64,000 nucleotides of DNA, from contig NZ_CP038636.1 in NCBI RefSeq assembly GCF_004768545.1, positions 124,001 to 188,000 of the forward strand, in the 5' to 3' direction. This document shows positions 30,231 to 38,279 of this stretch, one piece after another. Position 1 is the stretch's first letter; each line of letters begins with the position of its first letter. Below the pieces are notes generated by a model. The model saw nothing but the letters and a program-made list of their open reading frames with translations, searched no databases and had not been told where the DNA came from. Source of the stretch: Cupriavidus oxalaticus. Lineage in GTDB: Bacteria; Pseudomonadota; Gammaproteobacteria; Burkholderiales; Burkholderiaceae. Both the position numbers and the translations under genes were made by a program.

Positions 30231-30294
30231 TGCCCCAAAATGTAAAGTCGCTGCCCCGGAATGTCAATGCATCGCGCGCCGGTTCTTCAATACT
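30231..30294 (+). promoter_or_regulatory. Operator/promoter B: tandem 16-bp repeats, 21-bp period
   Basis: TGCCCCAAAATGTAAA (30231-30246) and TGCCCCGGAATGTCAA (30252-30267), start to start 21 bp. AATACT (30289-30294) is the -10-like element, 37 bases after the start of the second repeat, as in operator A. It lies between divergent AraC1 and the SDR at 30341, giving that SDR a 5' leader of about 40 bases. Confidence 0.78.
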
Positions 30295-30340
30295 TGCATC
30301 GACCCTTCTGCTTCCGCAAAGCGAGACCGAGAGACTGACA

Positions 30341-31069
30341 ATGAGCCAGATCGACCCCAACCTGCTCAAGGACAAAGTTGCCGTGATCACCGGCGCGGGC
30401 CGCGGCATCGGACGCACCATTGCACTGGCCTATGCCAGCGCCGGTGCTGCGGTGGTATGCAGCGCCCGCAGCGAAGCCGACATCGGGCAGACAGCCGCGC
30501 TGATCCGCGAAGCGGGTGGCCGGGCCATTGCCCAGACCGTAGACGTGGCGGACTACGAGACCGTCGCGAGCCTGTTCCGGCGCGCCAGCGATACCTTTGG
30601 CGGTGTCGATATCGTCGTGGCCAATGCCGGTGTCGCGCTCGAGCAGCGCAGGATCGCTGACGGCGATCCCGCGCTCTGGCGCAAGACCATCGATATCAAC
30701 CTGACCGGTGCCTACCACACTGCCCATGCCGCCATTCCCCACCTGCGGCGCCGCGGCACCGGCAAGATCATCATGATCGGTTCCGGCCAGCGCAAGCGGC
30801 CCAACGCGGGCTTTTCGGCCTACTCGTGCTCCAAGAGCGGCCTGTGGATGCTTACCCAGTCGCTGGCGTTGGAGCTCCAGGAGGACAACATCAGCGTCAA
30901 TGAGCTGATACCGGGGCCGGTCAGGACGGACATGACGCGCGACGTTGCCGCGCCGCCCGGCGAATGGTTCAAGGATCCCGCGGACGTCGTCCCGCTTGCC
31001 CTGTTCCTGGCCGGCATGCCTGATTTCGGCCCCAGCGCGCAGAGCTACAGCCTGATGCGCCGCGCCTGA
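30341..31069 (+). CDS. SDR family oxidoreductase
   Basis: SDR of 242 residues with TGAGRGIGRT, VANAG in place of NNAG, and the active site Ser (IMIGSGQRK) with YSCSK as Y-x3-K. The first gene after operator B; an AraC regulator follows 95 bases later on the same strand. Substrate unknown; a hydroxyacyl-CoA or alcohol is typical for such genes in catabolic operons. Confidence 0.9.
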   Translation: MSQIDPNLLKDKVAVITGAGRGIGRTIALAYASAGAAVVCSARSEADIGQTAALIREAGGRAIAQTVDVADYETVASLFRRASDTFGGVDIVVANAGVALEQRRIADGDPALWRKTIDINLTGAYHTAHAAIPHLRRRGTGKIIMIGSGQRKRPNAGFSAYSCSKSGLWMLTQSLALELQEDNISVNELIPGPVRTDMTRDVAAPPGEWFKDPADVVPLALFLAGMPDFGPSAQSYSLMRRA

Positions 31070-31163
31070 CGCCAAGGTGGGCGACAGACCCGGCGCAGAC
31101 ACAGTTCCCGCGACAACCGCCGGCTGCAATGGCCTTGCAGCCGCTGCCCGTGCAAGGAGGCCC

Positions 31164-32222
31164 ATGAGCCGTTTGGTCCGCAGTGCCACGCTGACGCGCT
31201 ATACCGAGGTGGCCCGCTCGGTTGGGGTGGATCCACTGCAAATCCTGGCAAAAGTGGGGCTGCCGCCAGGCTGCCTGGACGCCGGCGACAACCTGGTCTG
31301 CGCCAGCGCAGTCTGCCGGCTTCTCGAAATGACCGCCGCAGCCTCCGATGCCGAAGACTTCGGCCTGCGCATGGGGGAGGGCCGTCAACTATCGGTTCTC
31401 GGGCCCCTCGGCATGGCCGTGCGTGATTCGCGGACGCTGCGCGATGCGCTTGGTGCGATGGTGCGCTACATCACGCTGCACAGCGAGGCTCTGTTCCTCG
31501 GCGTGGAGGAACGGGAGGGCGCTCTTGTCATCCGCGTGTCGCTGATGGTCGAGCATTCCGGGCCGACACGCCAGGCCGACGAAATGGTAGTGCTTTCGCT
31601 TTACCGGATGCTCCAGGAACTGATCGGTCCACGGTGGCGCGCGCGCCGTATCTGCCTTTCGCATGGCGCCCCAAGCAATCCGGCATCGCACGCGCGCGTG
31701 TTCGGCCGGCCGGTGGATTTCGGTTGCGACTTTAACGGCATTGTCTGCGATCTGAAGGACATGGAGGCAGTGCCGTGCTCCGCGCGCCCGGAGCTGGCGC
31801 AGTACGCCCATGCCTATCTGGACTCGCTGACTGCGCGTGCGGCCCTGTCCATGACCGAAAAAGTCCGGCGCATGGTGCTGTCCTTGCTCCCTTCGGGAAA
31901 CTGCAGTGTGGAGCGCGTCGCCAGCCAGCTTGGCGTCGACCGGCGCACGGTCCACCGCAAGCTGCTGCAGGAAGGCTCGACCTTCAGCAGCATTCTCGAT
32001 GAGGTCCGGGCCTCGCTGGCGGTGCAGTATCTCCGGCATGCGGAACGCCCGGTCAGCTACGTGGCCGTGTTGCTCGGGTTTTCGATGCAGAGCGCGTTCT
32101 CGCGCTGGTTCCGCGATCATTTTGGCTGCAGCCCCAGTGCATGGCGCAGCGATGGCGCGCAGTCGGCCGGGCCCGTTGCACGGCAAGTGCTGGTGGCGGC
32201 AAGCACGGAGCAGCGCGTCTAG
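31164..32222 (+). CDS. AraC-family regulator (OruR type), AraC2
   Basis: A 352-residue paralogue of AraC1 and AraC3. The sensor domain starts TLTRYTEVARSVGVDPLQILAKVGL; the HTH pair is RVASQLGVDRRTVHRKL and YVAVLLGFSMQSAFSRWF. ATG 31164 has GGAGGCCC upstream. It follows the SDR at 30341 on the same strand and probably belongs to that transcript. No repeat-type operator lies directly before it. Confidence 0.9.
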   Translation: MSRLVRSATLTRYTEVARSVGVDPLQILAKVGLPPGCLDAGDNLVCASAVCRLLEMTAAASDAEDFGLRMGEGRQLSVLGPLGMAVRDSRTLRDALGAMVRYITLHSEALFLGVEEREGALVIRVSLMVEHSGPTRQADEMVVLSLYRMLQELIGPRWRARRICLSHGAPSNPASHARVFGRPVDFGCDFNGIVCDLKDMEAVPCSARPELAQYAHAYLDSLTARAALSMTEKVRRMVLSLLPSGNCSVERVASQLGVDRRTVHRKLLQEGSTFSSILDEVRASLAVQYLRHAERPVSYVAVLLGFSMQSAFSRWFRDHFGCSPSAWRSDGAQSAGPVARQVLVAASTEQRV

Positions 32223-32350
32223 AACCGAATTGCCCAGGCCACCTGTGCCTTGACTGATTCGCGCAAGAGCGGCGAGCACGCCGCTGCCTGCAGCGCCGCA
32301 TCTTCCGCGGACCAGACCTGCGCCTCACCGTCGAAGCGCGGCTGGATGGA
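32219..32350 (-). other. In-frame open tail after the SDR stop codon
   Basis: After the SDR stop (32353-32351) the same frame continues open for 43 codons to a TAG at 32221-32219, encoding RFDGEAQVWSAEDAAL followed by a helix-like Ala/Leu stretch. The composition looks protein-like. It may be a lost C-terminal extension behind a recent TGA, a relic of another gene, or chance in GC-rich DNA. Confidence 0.3.
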
Positions 32351-33211
32351 TCATGCCGGGGGCGCTCCGGTGGCGATGGCAGGTGCGCGCTCCAGTGCGC
32401 CGAGAATCCGCGCGAATCGCGCTTCCAGCCGCGGCCGCATGCGTGTCGGCGTGAAGATATAGAACTCGCCCGCGCGAATGGCCTCCAGTGCCTGGCTGGC
32501 CACCAGTTCCGGCGCCGTGCCAGCGGCAATACTGGCCTTGAACGATTCGCTGGCATGGCTTGAGCGTGCGGCGATGAGGGTCTTCACCGGACCCGGACAA
32601 AGCACCGAGACGCCAATGCCGGTGCCGTCGAGCTCCTGCTCTAGTGCCTCGCAGAGGGCCACGACGCTGTATTTGGTGGCTGCGTACGCTCCCATCGGAA
32701 AGTTGCCGTTCACCCAGAAGCCAGCGCCTGACGCCGTTGCGACGAAATGGGCTGGCTCGCCGTGCCGCCGCAGCAGCGGCAGGAAGTGACGGATGCCGTG
32801 AATCACGCCAAACACGTTGATGCCGAACGCGCGTGTCCAGTCCTGCTCGGACAGCGATGCCAGTTCGCCGCTCATATCGATGCCGGCATTGTTGAAGACC
32901 AGGTGGATGCGCCCCAGTTTTGCCGCGAACTCCGCCGCCGCATCGCGCACGTCCGCGTCGGAGGAAACATCCAGTACGCGCGTGCAGATGCGCCTGCCGG
33001 TCGATGCGAGCCGCTCGCGTGCAGCGTCAAGTCCGTGCGCGTCGATGTCGGCCAGCGCAAGGTCGGCACCGCGCGCCGCCAGTGTATCGGCCAGCGCGAG
33101 GCCGATGCCGGACGCGGCGCCCGTGATGATTGCCGTCTTGCCCTGAAAGTCCTGAAGGCGGGGTCGCGCGTCCGGCAGGGATTCGTAGCTGTCGATGTCA
33201 GGATGAATCAT
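32351..33211 (-). CDS. SDR family oxidoreductase
   Basis: SDR of 286 residues: TGAASGIGLA, NNAGID, active-site Ser (ATASGAGF) and YAATK. A C-terminal extension of about 40 residues (EFYIFTPTRMRPRLEARF) resembles the longer SDRs of Mycobacterium and Burkholderiaceae that act on ketones and hydroxy acids. It starts 35 bases after the MDR gene and is last in a minus-strand run that may begin at operator C. Confidence 0.9.
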   Translation of the reverse strand: MIHPDIDSYESLPDARPRLQDFQGKTAIITGAASGIGLALADTLAARGADLALADIDAHGLDAARERLASTGRRICTRVLDVSSDADVRDAAAEFAAKLGRIHLVFNNAGIDMSGELASLSEQDWTRAFGINVFGVIHGIRHFLPLLRRHGEPAHFVATASGAGFWVNGNFPMGAYAATKYSVVALCEALEQELDGTGIGVSVLCPGPVKTLIAARSSHASESFKASIAAGTAPELVASQALEAIRAGEFYIFTPTRMRPRLEARFARILGALERAPAIATGAPPA

Positions 33212-33246
33212 GGATGTCGCAAGTAAGGACTGAGGGGCCGCGGCAT

Positions 33247-34266
33247 TCAGCCGATGACGGATTCGGGGGCAAGGCGGACAAGCTGCTTGCCGATGTTCTT
33301 GCCGGTAAACAGGCGGTTCAGGGCGGCGGGCGCCTGCTCGATGCCCTCAATGACGTCGACCCGGTACTTGAGCTGGCCGTCCCTGACCCATTTCGCCATG
33401 GCCTCCACGGCTTCGTGGAACCTCGGCCGGTAGTCCGAAATGAGGAACCCTTCGATGCGGGCGCGTTTCATGATGACGTTGCGGAACATCTTCGGGCTCC
33501 ACCAGTCACCGCTCGCGTTGTAAGTCGAGATCATTCCGCATAGCGCGATACGGGCACCCGGGTTGATCAGTGCCAGCACGGCGTCCATGGTGTCCCCGCC
33601 CACGTTCTCGAAATCGATGTCGATGCCGTCCGGGCAGGCGGCGCGAAGGTCGGCAAGCACGTTGCCCGCCTTGTAGTCGATACAGGCATCCAGGCCAAAC
33701 TCATCCATGACGAACCGGCATTTGCCCTGGCCGCCCGCAACGCCCACCACCCGGCAGCCGAGTATCTTGCCGATCTGGCCGGCGATCGAGCCGACGCCGC
33801 CTGCGGCGGCCGACACCACAATGGTTTCGCCAGCCTTGGGCCTGGCAATGTCGAGCATGCCGAAATAGGCCGTCATGCCGGAGCTGCCCAGCACGCTCGC
33901 ATAGGCATGCAGGGGCAGGCCGTACTCCACCGGGACGCGCCGGGCAGTTCTTGTTACCGAATACTCTTCCCACGCCATGCCGCCTTCGACAATGTCGCCA
34001 GGCTTGAAGTCCGGGTGATGGGACTCCACGACCACGCCCATGGTGACGCCGCGCATCACCTCGCCAAGCGCCACCGGGGCCATGTACTGGTCGATATCGC
34101 TCATCCAGACACGGTTGGTCGGCGCCACCATGAGATAGATGTTGCGCACCAGGATCTCGCCGTCCCGCGGTTGTGGCAGCGGCGCTTCCACGAGCTGCAG
34201 ATCGTTGTCGCCGATATCGCCGACGGGGCGCTGCCTGAGGATCCAGCGCCGGTTCATTGTCTTCAT
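33247..34266 (-). CDS. NADP-dependent oxidoreductase, MDR superfamily (leukotriene B4 12-hydroxydehydrogenase type)
   Basis: A 339-residue zinc-free medium-chain reductase. MNRRWILRQRPVGDIGDNDL starts the family, GGMAWEEYSVT follows and the cofactor site is AAAGGVGSIAGQIGK. This group (CurA-like) reduces activated double bonds with NADPH. ATG 34266 is chosen, with GGAGGAG before it; the frame itself continues far upstream as a shadow of the hydrolase. Its neighbours are the beta-lactamase-fold hydrolase upstream (77 bases) and an SDR downstream (35 bases). Confidence 0.92.
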   Translation of the reverse strand: MKTMNRRWILRQRPVGDIGDNDLQLVEAPLPQPRDGEILVRNIYLMVAPTNRVWMSDIDQYMAPVALGEVMRGVTMGVVVESHHPDFKPGDIVEGGMAWEEYSVTRTARRVPVEYGLPLHAYASVLGSSGMTAYFGMLDIARPKAGETIVVSAAAGGVGSIAGQIGKILGCRVVGVAGGQGKCRFVMDEFGLDACIDYKAGNVLADLRAACPDGIDIDFENVGGDTMDAVLALINPGARIALCGMISTYNASGDWWSPKMFRNVIMKRARIEGFLISDYRPRFHEAVEAMAKWVRDGQLKYRVDVIEGIEQAPAALNRLFTGKNIGKQLVRLAPESVIG

Positions 34267-34343
34267 GCTTGCTCCTCCGTAATTCGTGCCTGGCGCCGTG
34301 TGTGCGCGGGCCGCACTGCCGGTCGCCGCAATGCGCTCGCTGC

Positions 34344-35606
34344 TCAGTCTTCCAGCGCGCCGTATACGATGTTGCGTAACAGGGACCGGTATCCGACGCG
34401 CGTCGCCAGGTCGTTTTCCTGAAGCATCAGGATGGCGAGCAGCTGCTCTTGCGGATCCGCCCAGAAATAGGTCCCGAGCGCGCCGCCCCAGTAGAAATCG
34501 CCGACCGAACCCGGCACCGGGCTCAACCCCCGCGCGGTGCGCACACCCACTGTCAGGCCATGGCCCTGGCCGAGTTCGGGCAATGGTGCGTTGATGCCGA
34601 GCCCTGTTGTCGAATTGCCAAAGCGCGTGGACCAGGGCAGGTGGTTGCCAAGCATCAATTCGACGGTTTTCCTGGAGAGCAGGCGCACGCCATCGAGCAC
34701 ACCGCCGTTGAGCAGCATCTGGCAGAACCGCGCGTAGTCGCCGGCCGTGGACAGCAGGCCGGCGCCCCCGGAATGCCAGCGAGGCGGGTCCTGCTCGTCG
34801 TAGTCGAACAGGGCGGTGGATTTGCCGGATGCGCCGGAGGGCAGCGCCAGGCCCGCGCCGTCCTGCCTGATCAACCGGAAGCCTGTTGCATGCATGCGCA
34901 GTGGCCGCGCCACGCGCTCCGCGACGAAGCGAGCGAGGTCCATGCCCGAGACGATCTCGACAATGCGGCCAAGCACGTCGGTGGACATGCCATATTCGAA
35001 CACCTCGCCCGGCTGGCATTGCAGCGGGATGGCCGCCAGCTTCGCGACCATCTCGGCATTGGTCTGTCCGGGATCCATCAGGCCGCTATCGCGATACTGG
35101 CGCTGCACCAGCGAATCGCCGAATTGCCCGTATGTCAGACCGGAGGTGTGCCGGAACAGGTCGTGAACGTTCATGGCGCGGCGCATGGGCTCGAGCGCAA
35201 GGCGGCGCTCCCCGGTATTCGCATCGGCCGACTCGACGCCGACCTGTAGGCGGGCGAACTCGGGGATGTAGCGCTCGACCGGGTCGTTCAGGGCCAGCCG
35301 GCCCTCTTCCATCAATATCAGCGCCGCCACGCCGACGACGGGCCGCGTCATCGCTGCAATGCGGAAGACCGAATTGCGCTGCATCGGACGCGACGGGGTA
35401 TCCGCATGCTCGAAGCCAAACGCATCGAACCAGGCGATGCGGCCTTTGCGCGCAACAAGCACGACAGCGCCCGGGATCTTGCGCCGGTCGACATCCGCAT
35501 TGATCACCAACGAGATCGACTGCAGCCGCCGCGCGGACAGCCCCACCTCTTCGGGGGTGTCGGCATAGTCCAGGGCATGGGTGAGAGGCAAAGCAAGCTC
35601 CTGCAA
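34344..35606 (-). CDS. Serine hydrolase / class C beta-lactamase fold, with Ser-x-x-Lys replaced by Ala-x-x-Arg
   Basis: A 420-residue protein with the full fold of family VIII esterases and penicillin-binding-type hydrolases: GAVVLVARKGRIAWFDAFG at the start, EYGMSTDVLGRIVE around the catalytic Tyr, and HSGGAGLLST near the third motif. The catalytic motif, FRIASMTK in typical members, reads FRIAAMTR: both the nucleophilic Ser (position 85) and the Lys (88) are replaced. It is thus predicted not to be an esterase in the normal way and may bind ligand only. No signal peptide. It lies upstream of the MDR and SDR genes. Confidence 0.88.
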   Translation of the reverse strand: MQELALPLTHALDYADTPEEVGLSARRLQSISLVINADVDRRKIPGAVVLVARKGRIAWFDAFGFEHADTPSRPMQRNSVFRIAAMTRPVVGVAALILMEEGRLALNDPVERYIPEFARLQVGVESADANTGERRLALEPMRRAMNVHDLFRHTSGLTYGQFGDSLVQRQYRDSGLMDPGQTNAEMVAKLAAIPLQCQPGEVFEYGMSTDVLGRIVEIVSGMDLARFVAERVARPLRMHATGFRLIRQDGAGLALPSGASGKSTALFDYDEQDPPRWHSGGAGLLSTAGDYARFCQMLLNGGVLDGVRLLSRKTVELMLGNHLPWSTRFGNSTTGLGINAPLPELGQGHGLTVGVRTARGLSPVPGSVGDFYWGGALGTYFWADPQEQLLAILMLQENDLATRVGYRSLLRNIVYGALED

Positions 35607-35770
35607 GGTTCGGCGGACTGAGGGGCGGCGGTGCGCGGTGCGCTGTACCGTGAGGTATGTGTGCCGATTCTAGGCAGACGGTCGGCCTGGCGATTGATGA
35701 TAGGGGTCTTTGCCGTGACCGCCGGGGACATTGCGCAAGCGGGTGTCGATGGAGATCGGGGAGGAGGGAG

Positions 35771-35803
35771 CGATCGGCGAAGGTTGAAGAATCGCGCCGA
35801 TCG
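35771..35803. repeat. Inverted repeat between Bug and hydrolase genes
   Basis: CGATCGGCG and CGCCGATCG are 15 bases apart. No T run. It lies in the 258-base gap between the Bug gene and the hydrolase and could stabilise RNA or weaken readthrough. Confidence 0.35.
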
Positions 35804-35864
35804 TCGCGATGGCCTAAAGCTCCGGCAGGAAGGAAACAGCCAACGCCGCCGGAGCCGCTGACAG

Positions 35865-36842
35865 TCAGGGCTGGATGTTATTGGCCTTCACGATGGCGGC
35901 ATTGCGATCGTATTCGGCGCGCAAGGCCTGACCAAGCTGAGCCAGGGTTTGCGCTGGCACGGTCTCGAAGCCGAGCCCGAGAATCCGGTCCTGCACCTTG
36001 GACGTCGAGGCTGCCTTGTAGACGGCAGCCTGGATCTTCTGGACCACGTCTGACGGCACCCTGGACGATACGAACACGCCCGCCCAGTTGTTGAAGTCAA
36101 TGTCCGGATAGCCCAGCTCGGCAAAGGTCGGGACCTGTGGCAGTAGCGGCGAACGCTGTTTCGCGGCCAGGGCATAGGCCTGCAGCTTGCCGGCCTTGAT
36201 CATCGGCAGCGAGGTCACCATCCCGTCGTACATCACGGCGATCTGTCCGCCCATGACCTGTGTCAGCGCCGGGGGAGAGCCGGCAAAAGGCACGTGCTGC
36301 AGATCCATGCCAGCTCTCTGGTTCATGATCAGACCGGCATAGTGGGCGACCGTGCCTGCGCTGTAGGAAGCAAAACTGAGCTGGCCCGAATGGGCCTTCG
36401 CATAGCTGACCAGGCCTGGCAGGTCCTTGGGCGGCAGGCTCGTCGACCCGACCAGCACGAGGGTCGACCTGGCCACTGCGGCCACGGGCTTCACGTCCTT
36501 TATTGGATCGAAGGACGTCTTCATCACATGCGGGATTTCCGTGAGCACGTTGGTGGTCGACACCAGGATGGTCTGCCCGTCAGCCGGCGCCGCCAGCATG
36601 GTGTTGATCGCAATGCTGCCGCCGGCGCCCGGCTTGTTATCGACCACCACGGGCTGGCCCAGTTCCGCCGTGAGCGCTTCGGACAGCACGCGTGCCAGCA
36701 CATCCATGGTGCCGCCGGCAGGCGCAGGGATCAGTACCCGGACCGGCTTGTTGGTCCATGCCATGGCGACGGGCATGGACAGGGCCAGGACAGCGCAAAC
36801 GGCGGCGCGGCGCACGCAGTTCAGGGCAGGGCGGATTTGCAT
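35865..36842 (-). CDS. Bug family (TctC) substrate-binding protein, paralogue 1
   Basis: Periplasmic receptor of 325 residues: signal peptide (AAVCAVLALSMPVAMA), then WTNKPVRVLIPAPAGGTMD, VVDNKPGAGGSIA, VPFAGSPPALTQVMGG and LPQVPTFAELGYP. It is closely similar along its whole length to the receptor at 41368-42348, including the odd WTNKP start and the YDGMVTSLP segment, so the two come from one duplication. ATG 36842 has GGGGAG six bases upstream. Expressed from operator C. Confidence 0.94.
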   Translation of the reverse strand: MQIRPALNCVRRAAVCAVLALSMPVAMAWTNKPVRVLIPAPAGGTMDVLARVLSEALTAELGQPVVVDNKPGAGGSIAINTMLAAPADGQTILVSTTNVLTEIPHVMKTSFDPIKDVKPVAAVARSTLVLVGSTSLPPKDLPGLVSYAKAHSGQLSFASYSAGTVAHYAGLIMNQRAGMDLQHVPFAGSPPALTQVMGGQIAVMYDGMVTSLPMIKAGKLQAYALAAKQRSPLLPQVPTFAELGYPDIDFNNWAGVFVSSRVPSDVVQKIQAAVYKAASTSKVQDRILGLGFETVPAQTLAQLGQALRAEYDRNAAIVKANNIQP

Positions 36843-36907
36843 AGATGTCTCCCCGTTATGGGTGTGGGCTCGAAATGGGTGCCATTGACGACGGAAGTCG
36901 TGCGAGA

Positions 36908-36970
36908 AGTATGAGCGGTCGATGCAAAGCCTCTTAACATTCGGGGGCAAATACTTGACATTTCGGGACA
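36908..36970 (-). promoter_or_regulatory. Operator/promoter C: tandem 16-bp repeats, 21-bp period
   Basis: On the minus strand, TGTCCCGAAATGTCAA (36970-36955) and TGCCCCCGAATGTTAA (36949-36934), again 21 bp start to start. A CATACT element begins 36 bases after the second repeat (36913-36908). It points to the Bug gene starting at 36842 and probably the hydrolase, MDR and SDR genes behind it. Confidence 0.75.
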
Positions 36971-37101
36971 GTTAGGGAAAGCCCAATGGGGGCCTTTCGG
37001 GCCGCGTGCAGGAACACGAGAAGATGCCGGCGAACATGATCGCCACCGTTAGTTGAGAGACCGGCGTCGGAGTGGCGAATAAAGCCGCATAGGCACGCGG
37101 C

Positions 37102-38112
37102 TCATCTCAAGCTTCGCAGCTTCATGCTGCGCCACTGCGTCGGCGTCATGCCGAACTGCGCCGTGAACCAGCGGACGAACGAGCCATAAGCAGAGTAGCC
37201 AAGCGATTCGGCAATGCGTCCAAGCGAGTAAGTTCTGTTGTCCATATAGTGGGTAACGAGATCGCGCCTTACGCCATTGACCATGTCTGAGAAGACCTTT
37301 CCAGCGCCTTCGAGTTGGCGCTGCAGTGTACGCACGTTCATCCCCAGGCCCTGAGCAACCTGCTCGATCGTCGCGCGTCCTGCCGGAAGCATCAGATAGA
37401 TGGCCTTGCGCACCTCGAGCACAATCGACGGCTCGTTGGCGCCCGGCAGGCCTGCAAGCAGGCGTTGCGCATGGCGTGCCATGACCGGGTCGGCAATCGG
37501 GTTGGGCAAGTCCAGGTCGGCAGCGCGGCAGATCAAGCCATTGAAAGCGCTTGCAAACTCCAGCTTCCCCCCGAAGATGCGGCGGTGCAGCCGCAGATCA
37601 TCGGGAGCGTCATGAGTGAAATGGACGCTGAGGGGATGCCAGGACGTGCCGATCAGTGTGCTGCACATGCGTGACAGTGTGCCCAGTGCCAGCTCGACGG
37701 ACTGCATGGTCGGCCCGGCCTCATCCGCGACGACGTCCTCGCGCACGATGACCTTCCTGCCGGTCTCCTCAATACGGATGACCAGGAATTCATTCATCAG
37801 GTGGCGATACTGAACCATGGTTCCAAGCGCGTCGCGCAGCGTTCTTTGATGCGTGAGCAATACGCTGACGACGCCGAGGTCGGACAGCTGCCACAGGTCG
37901 GCCATACGCAGCCCGAACGTCGGGCATTGCGTGAGTCGCGCTGACTCTTCCAGCAAGGTTACGGCGGCACTCCCGGAAATCCAGTGTTCCGGGTCTGCAA
38001 GCATCTCGCTGCTCAACCCCAGCTTGCGCAGCAACGGCCGCGGTTCAAGGTCCAGTTGCTTCGCAACCTTGAAATAGTGGGTCAGCACGCCAGTGCGAAT
38101 CAATGTGCTCAT
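37102..38112 (-). CDS. AraC-family regulator (OruR type), AraC3
   Basis: A 336-residue regulator: sensor domain from LTHYFKVAKQLDLEPRPLLRKLGL, HTH units QVAQGLGMNVRTLQRQLEG and RIAESLGYSAYGSFVRWF. GGAGAGG directly precedes ATG 38112. It diverges from the BKACE operon with operator D in between, and is most likely its activator. It is the most distant of the three AraC paralogues, which fits the different repeat sequence in operator D. Confidence 0.92.
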   Translation of the reverse strand: MSTLIRTGVLTHYFKVAKQLDLEPRPLLRKLGLSSEMLADPEHWISGSAAVTLLEESARLTQCPTFGLRMADLWQLSDLGVVSVLLTHQRTLRDALGTMVQYRHLMNEFLVIRIEETGRKVIVREDVVADEAGPTMQSVELALGTLSRMCSTLIGTSWHPLSVHFTHDAPDDLRLHRRIFGGKLEFASAFNGLICRAADLDLPNPIADPVMARHAQRLLAGLPGANEPSIVLEVRKAIYLMLPAGRATIEQVAQGLGMNVRTLQRQLEGAGKVFSDMVNGVRRDLVTHYMDNRTYSLGRIAESLGYSAYGSFVRWFTAQFGMTPTQWRSMKLRSLR

Positions 38113-38179
38113 TGCCTCTCCTTCACCCGGTGTAGCCCGGATCCATTCGTTCCGGGGAAACCCGAATGCCTCGGCATTC

Positions 38180-38244
38180 TGTCACGAAATGAGACATGAA
38201 TGTCGTGAAATGAGAGACAACGCCCAACCCGGGATTACTAGACT
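38180..38244 (+). promoter_or_regulatory. Operator/promoter D: variant tandem repeats, 21-bp period
   Basis: TGTCACGAAATGAGAC (38180-38195) and TGTCGTGAAATGAGAG (38201-38216) are 21 bp apart. TAGACT (38239-38244) starts 38 bases after the second repeat, matching the -10 position of sites A-C. The half-site shares TGTC..GAAATG with site C but ends differently. It lies between divergent AraC3 and the BKACE operon. Confidence 0.75.
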
Positions 38245-38251
38245 AATCCCG
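38230..38251. repeat. Inverted repeat in the BKACE leader
   Basis: CGGGATTA-CTAGAC-TAATCCCG is a perfect 8-bp inverted repeat over the predicted -10 and start point of the BKACE promoter. It could be a second operator, for a repressor, or a hairpin at the 5' end of the message. Confidence 0.5.
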
Positions 38252-38279
38252 TGAATCGACGATGAACAAGGAGATAGAA

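Noticed and set aside
33247..35019. A 590-codon frame ending in the MDR enzyme
   Set aside because: The first 251 codons are antisense-like shadow of the hydrolase gene; the real start is ATG 34266 with a strong ribosome site.
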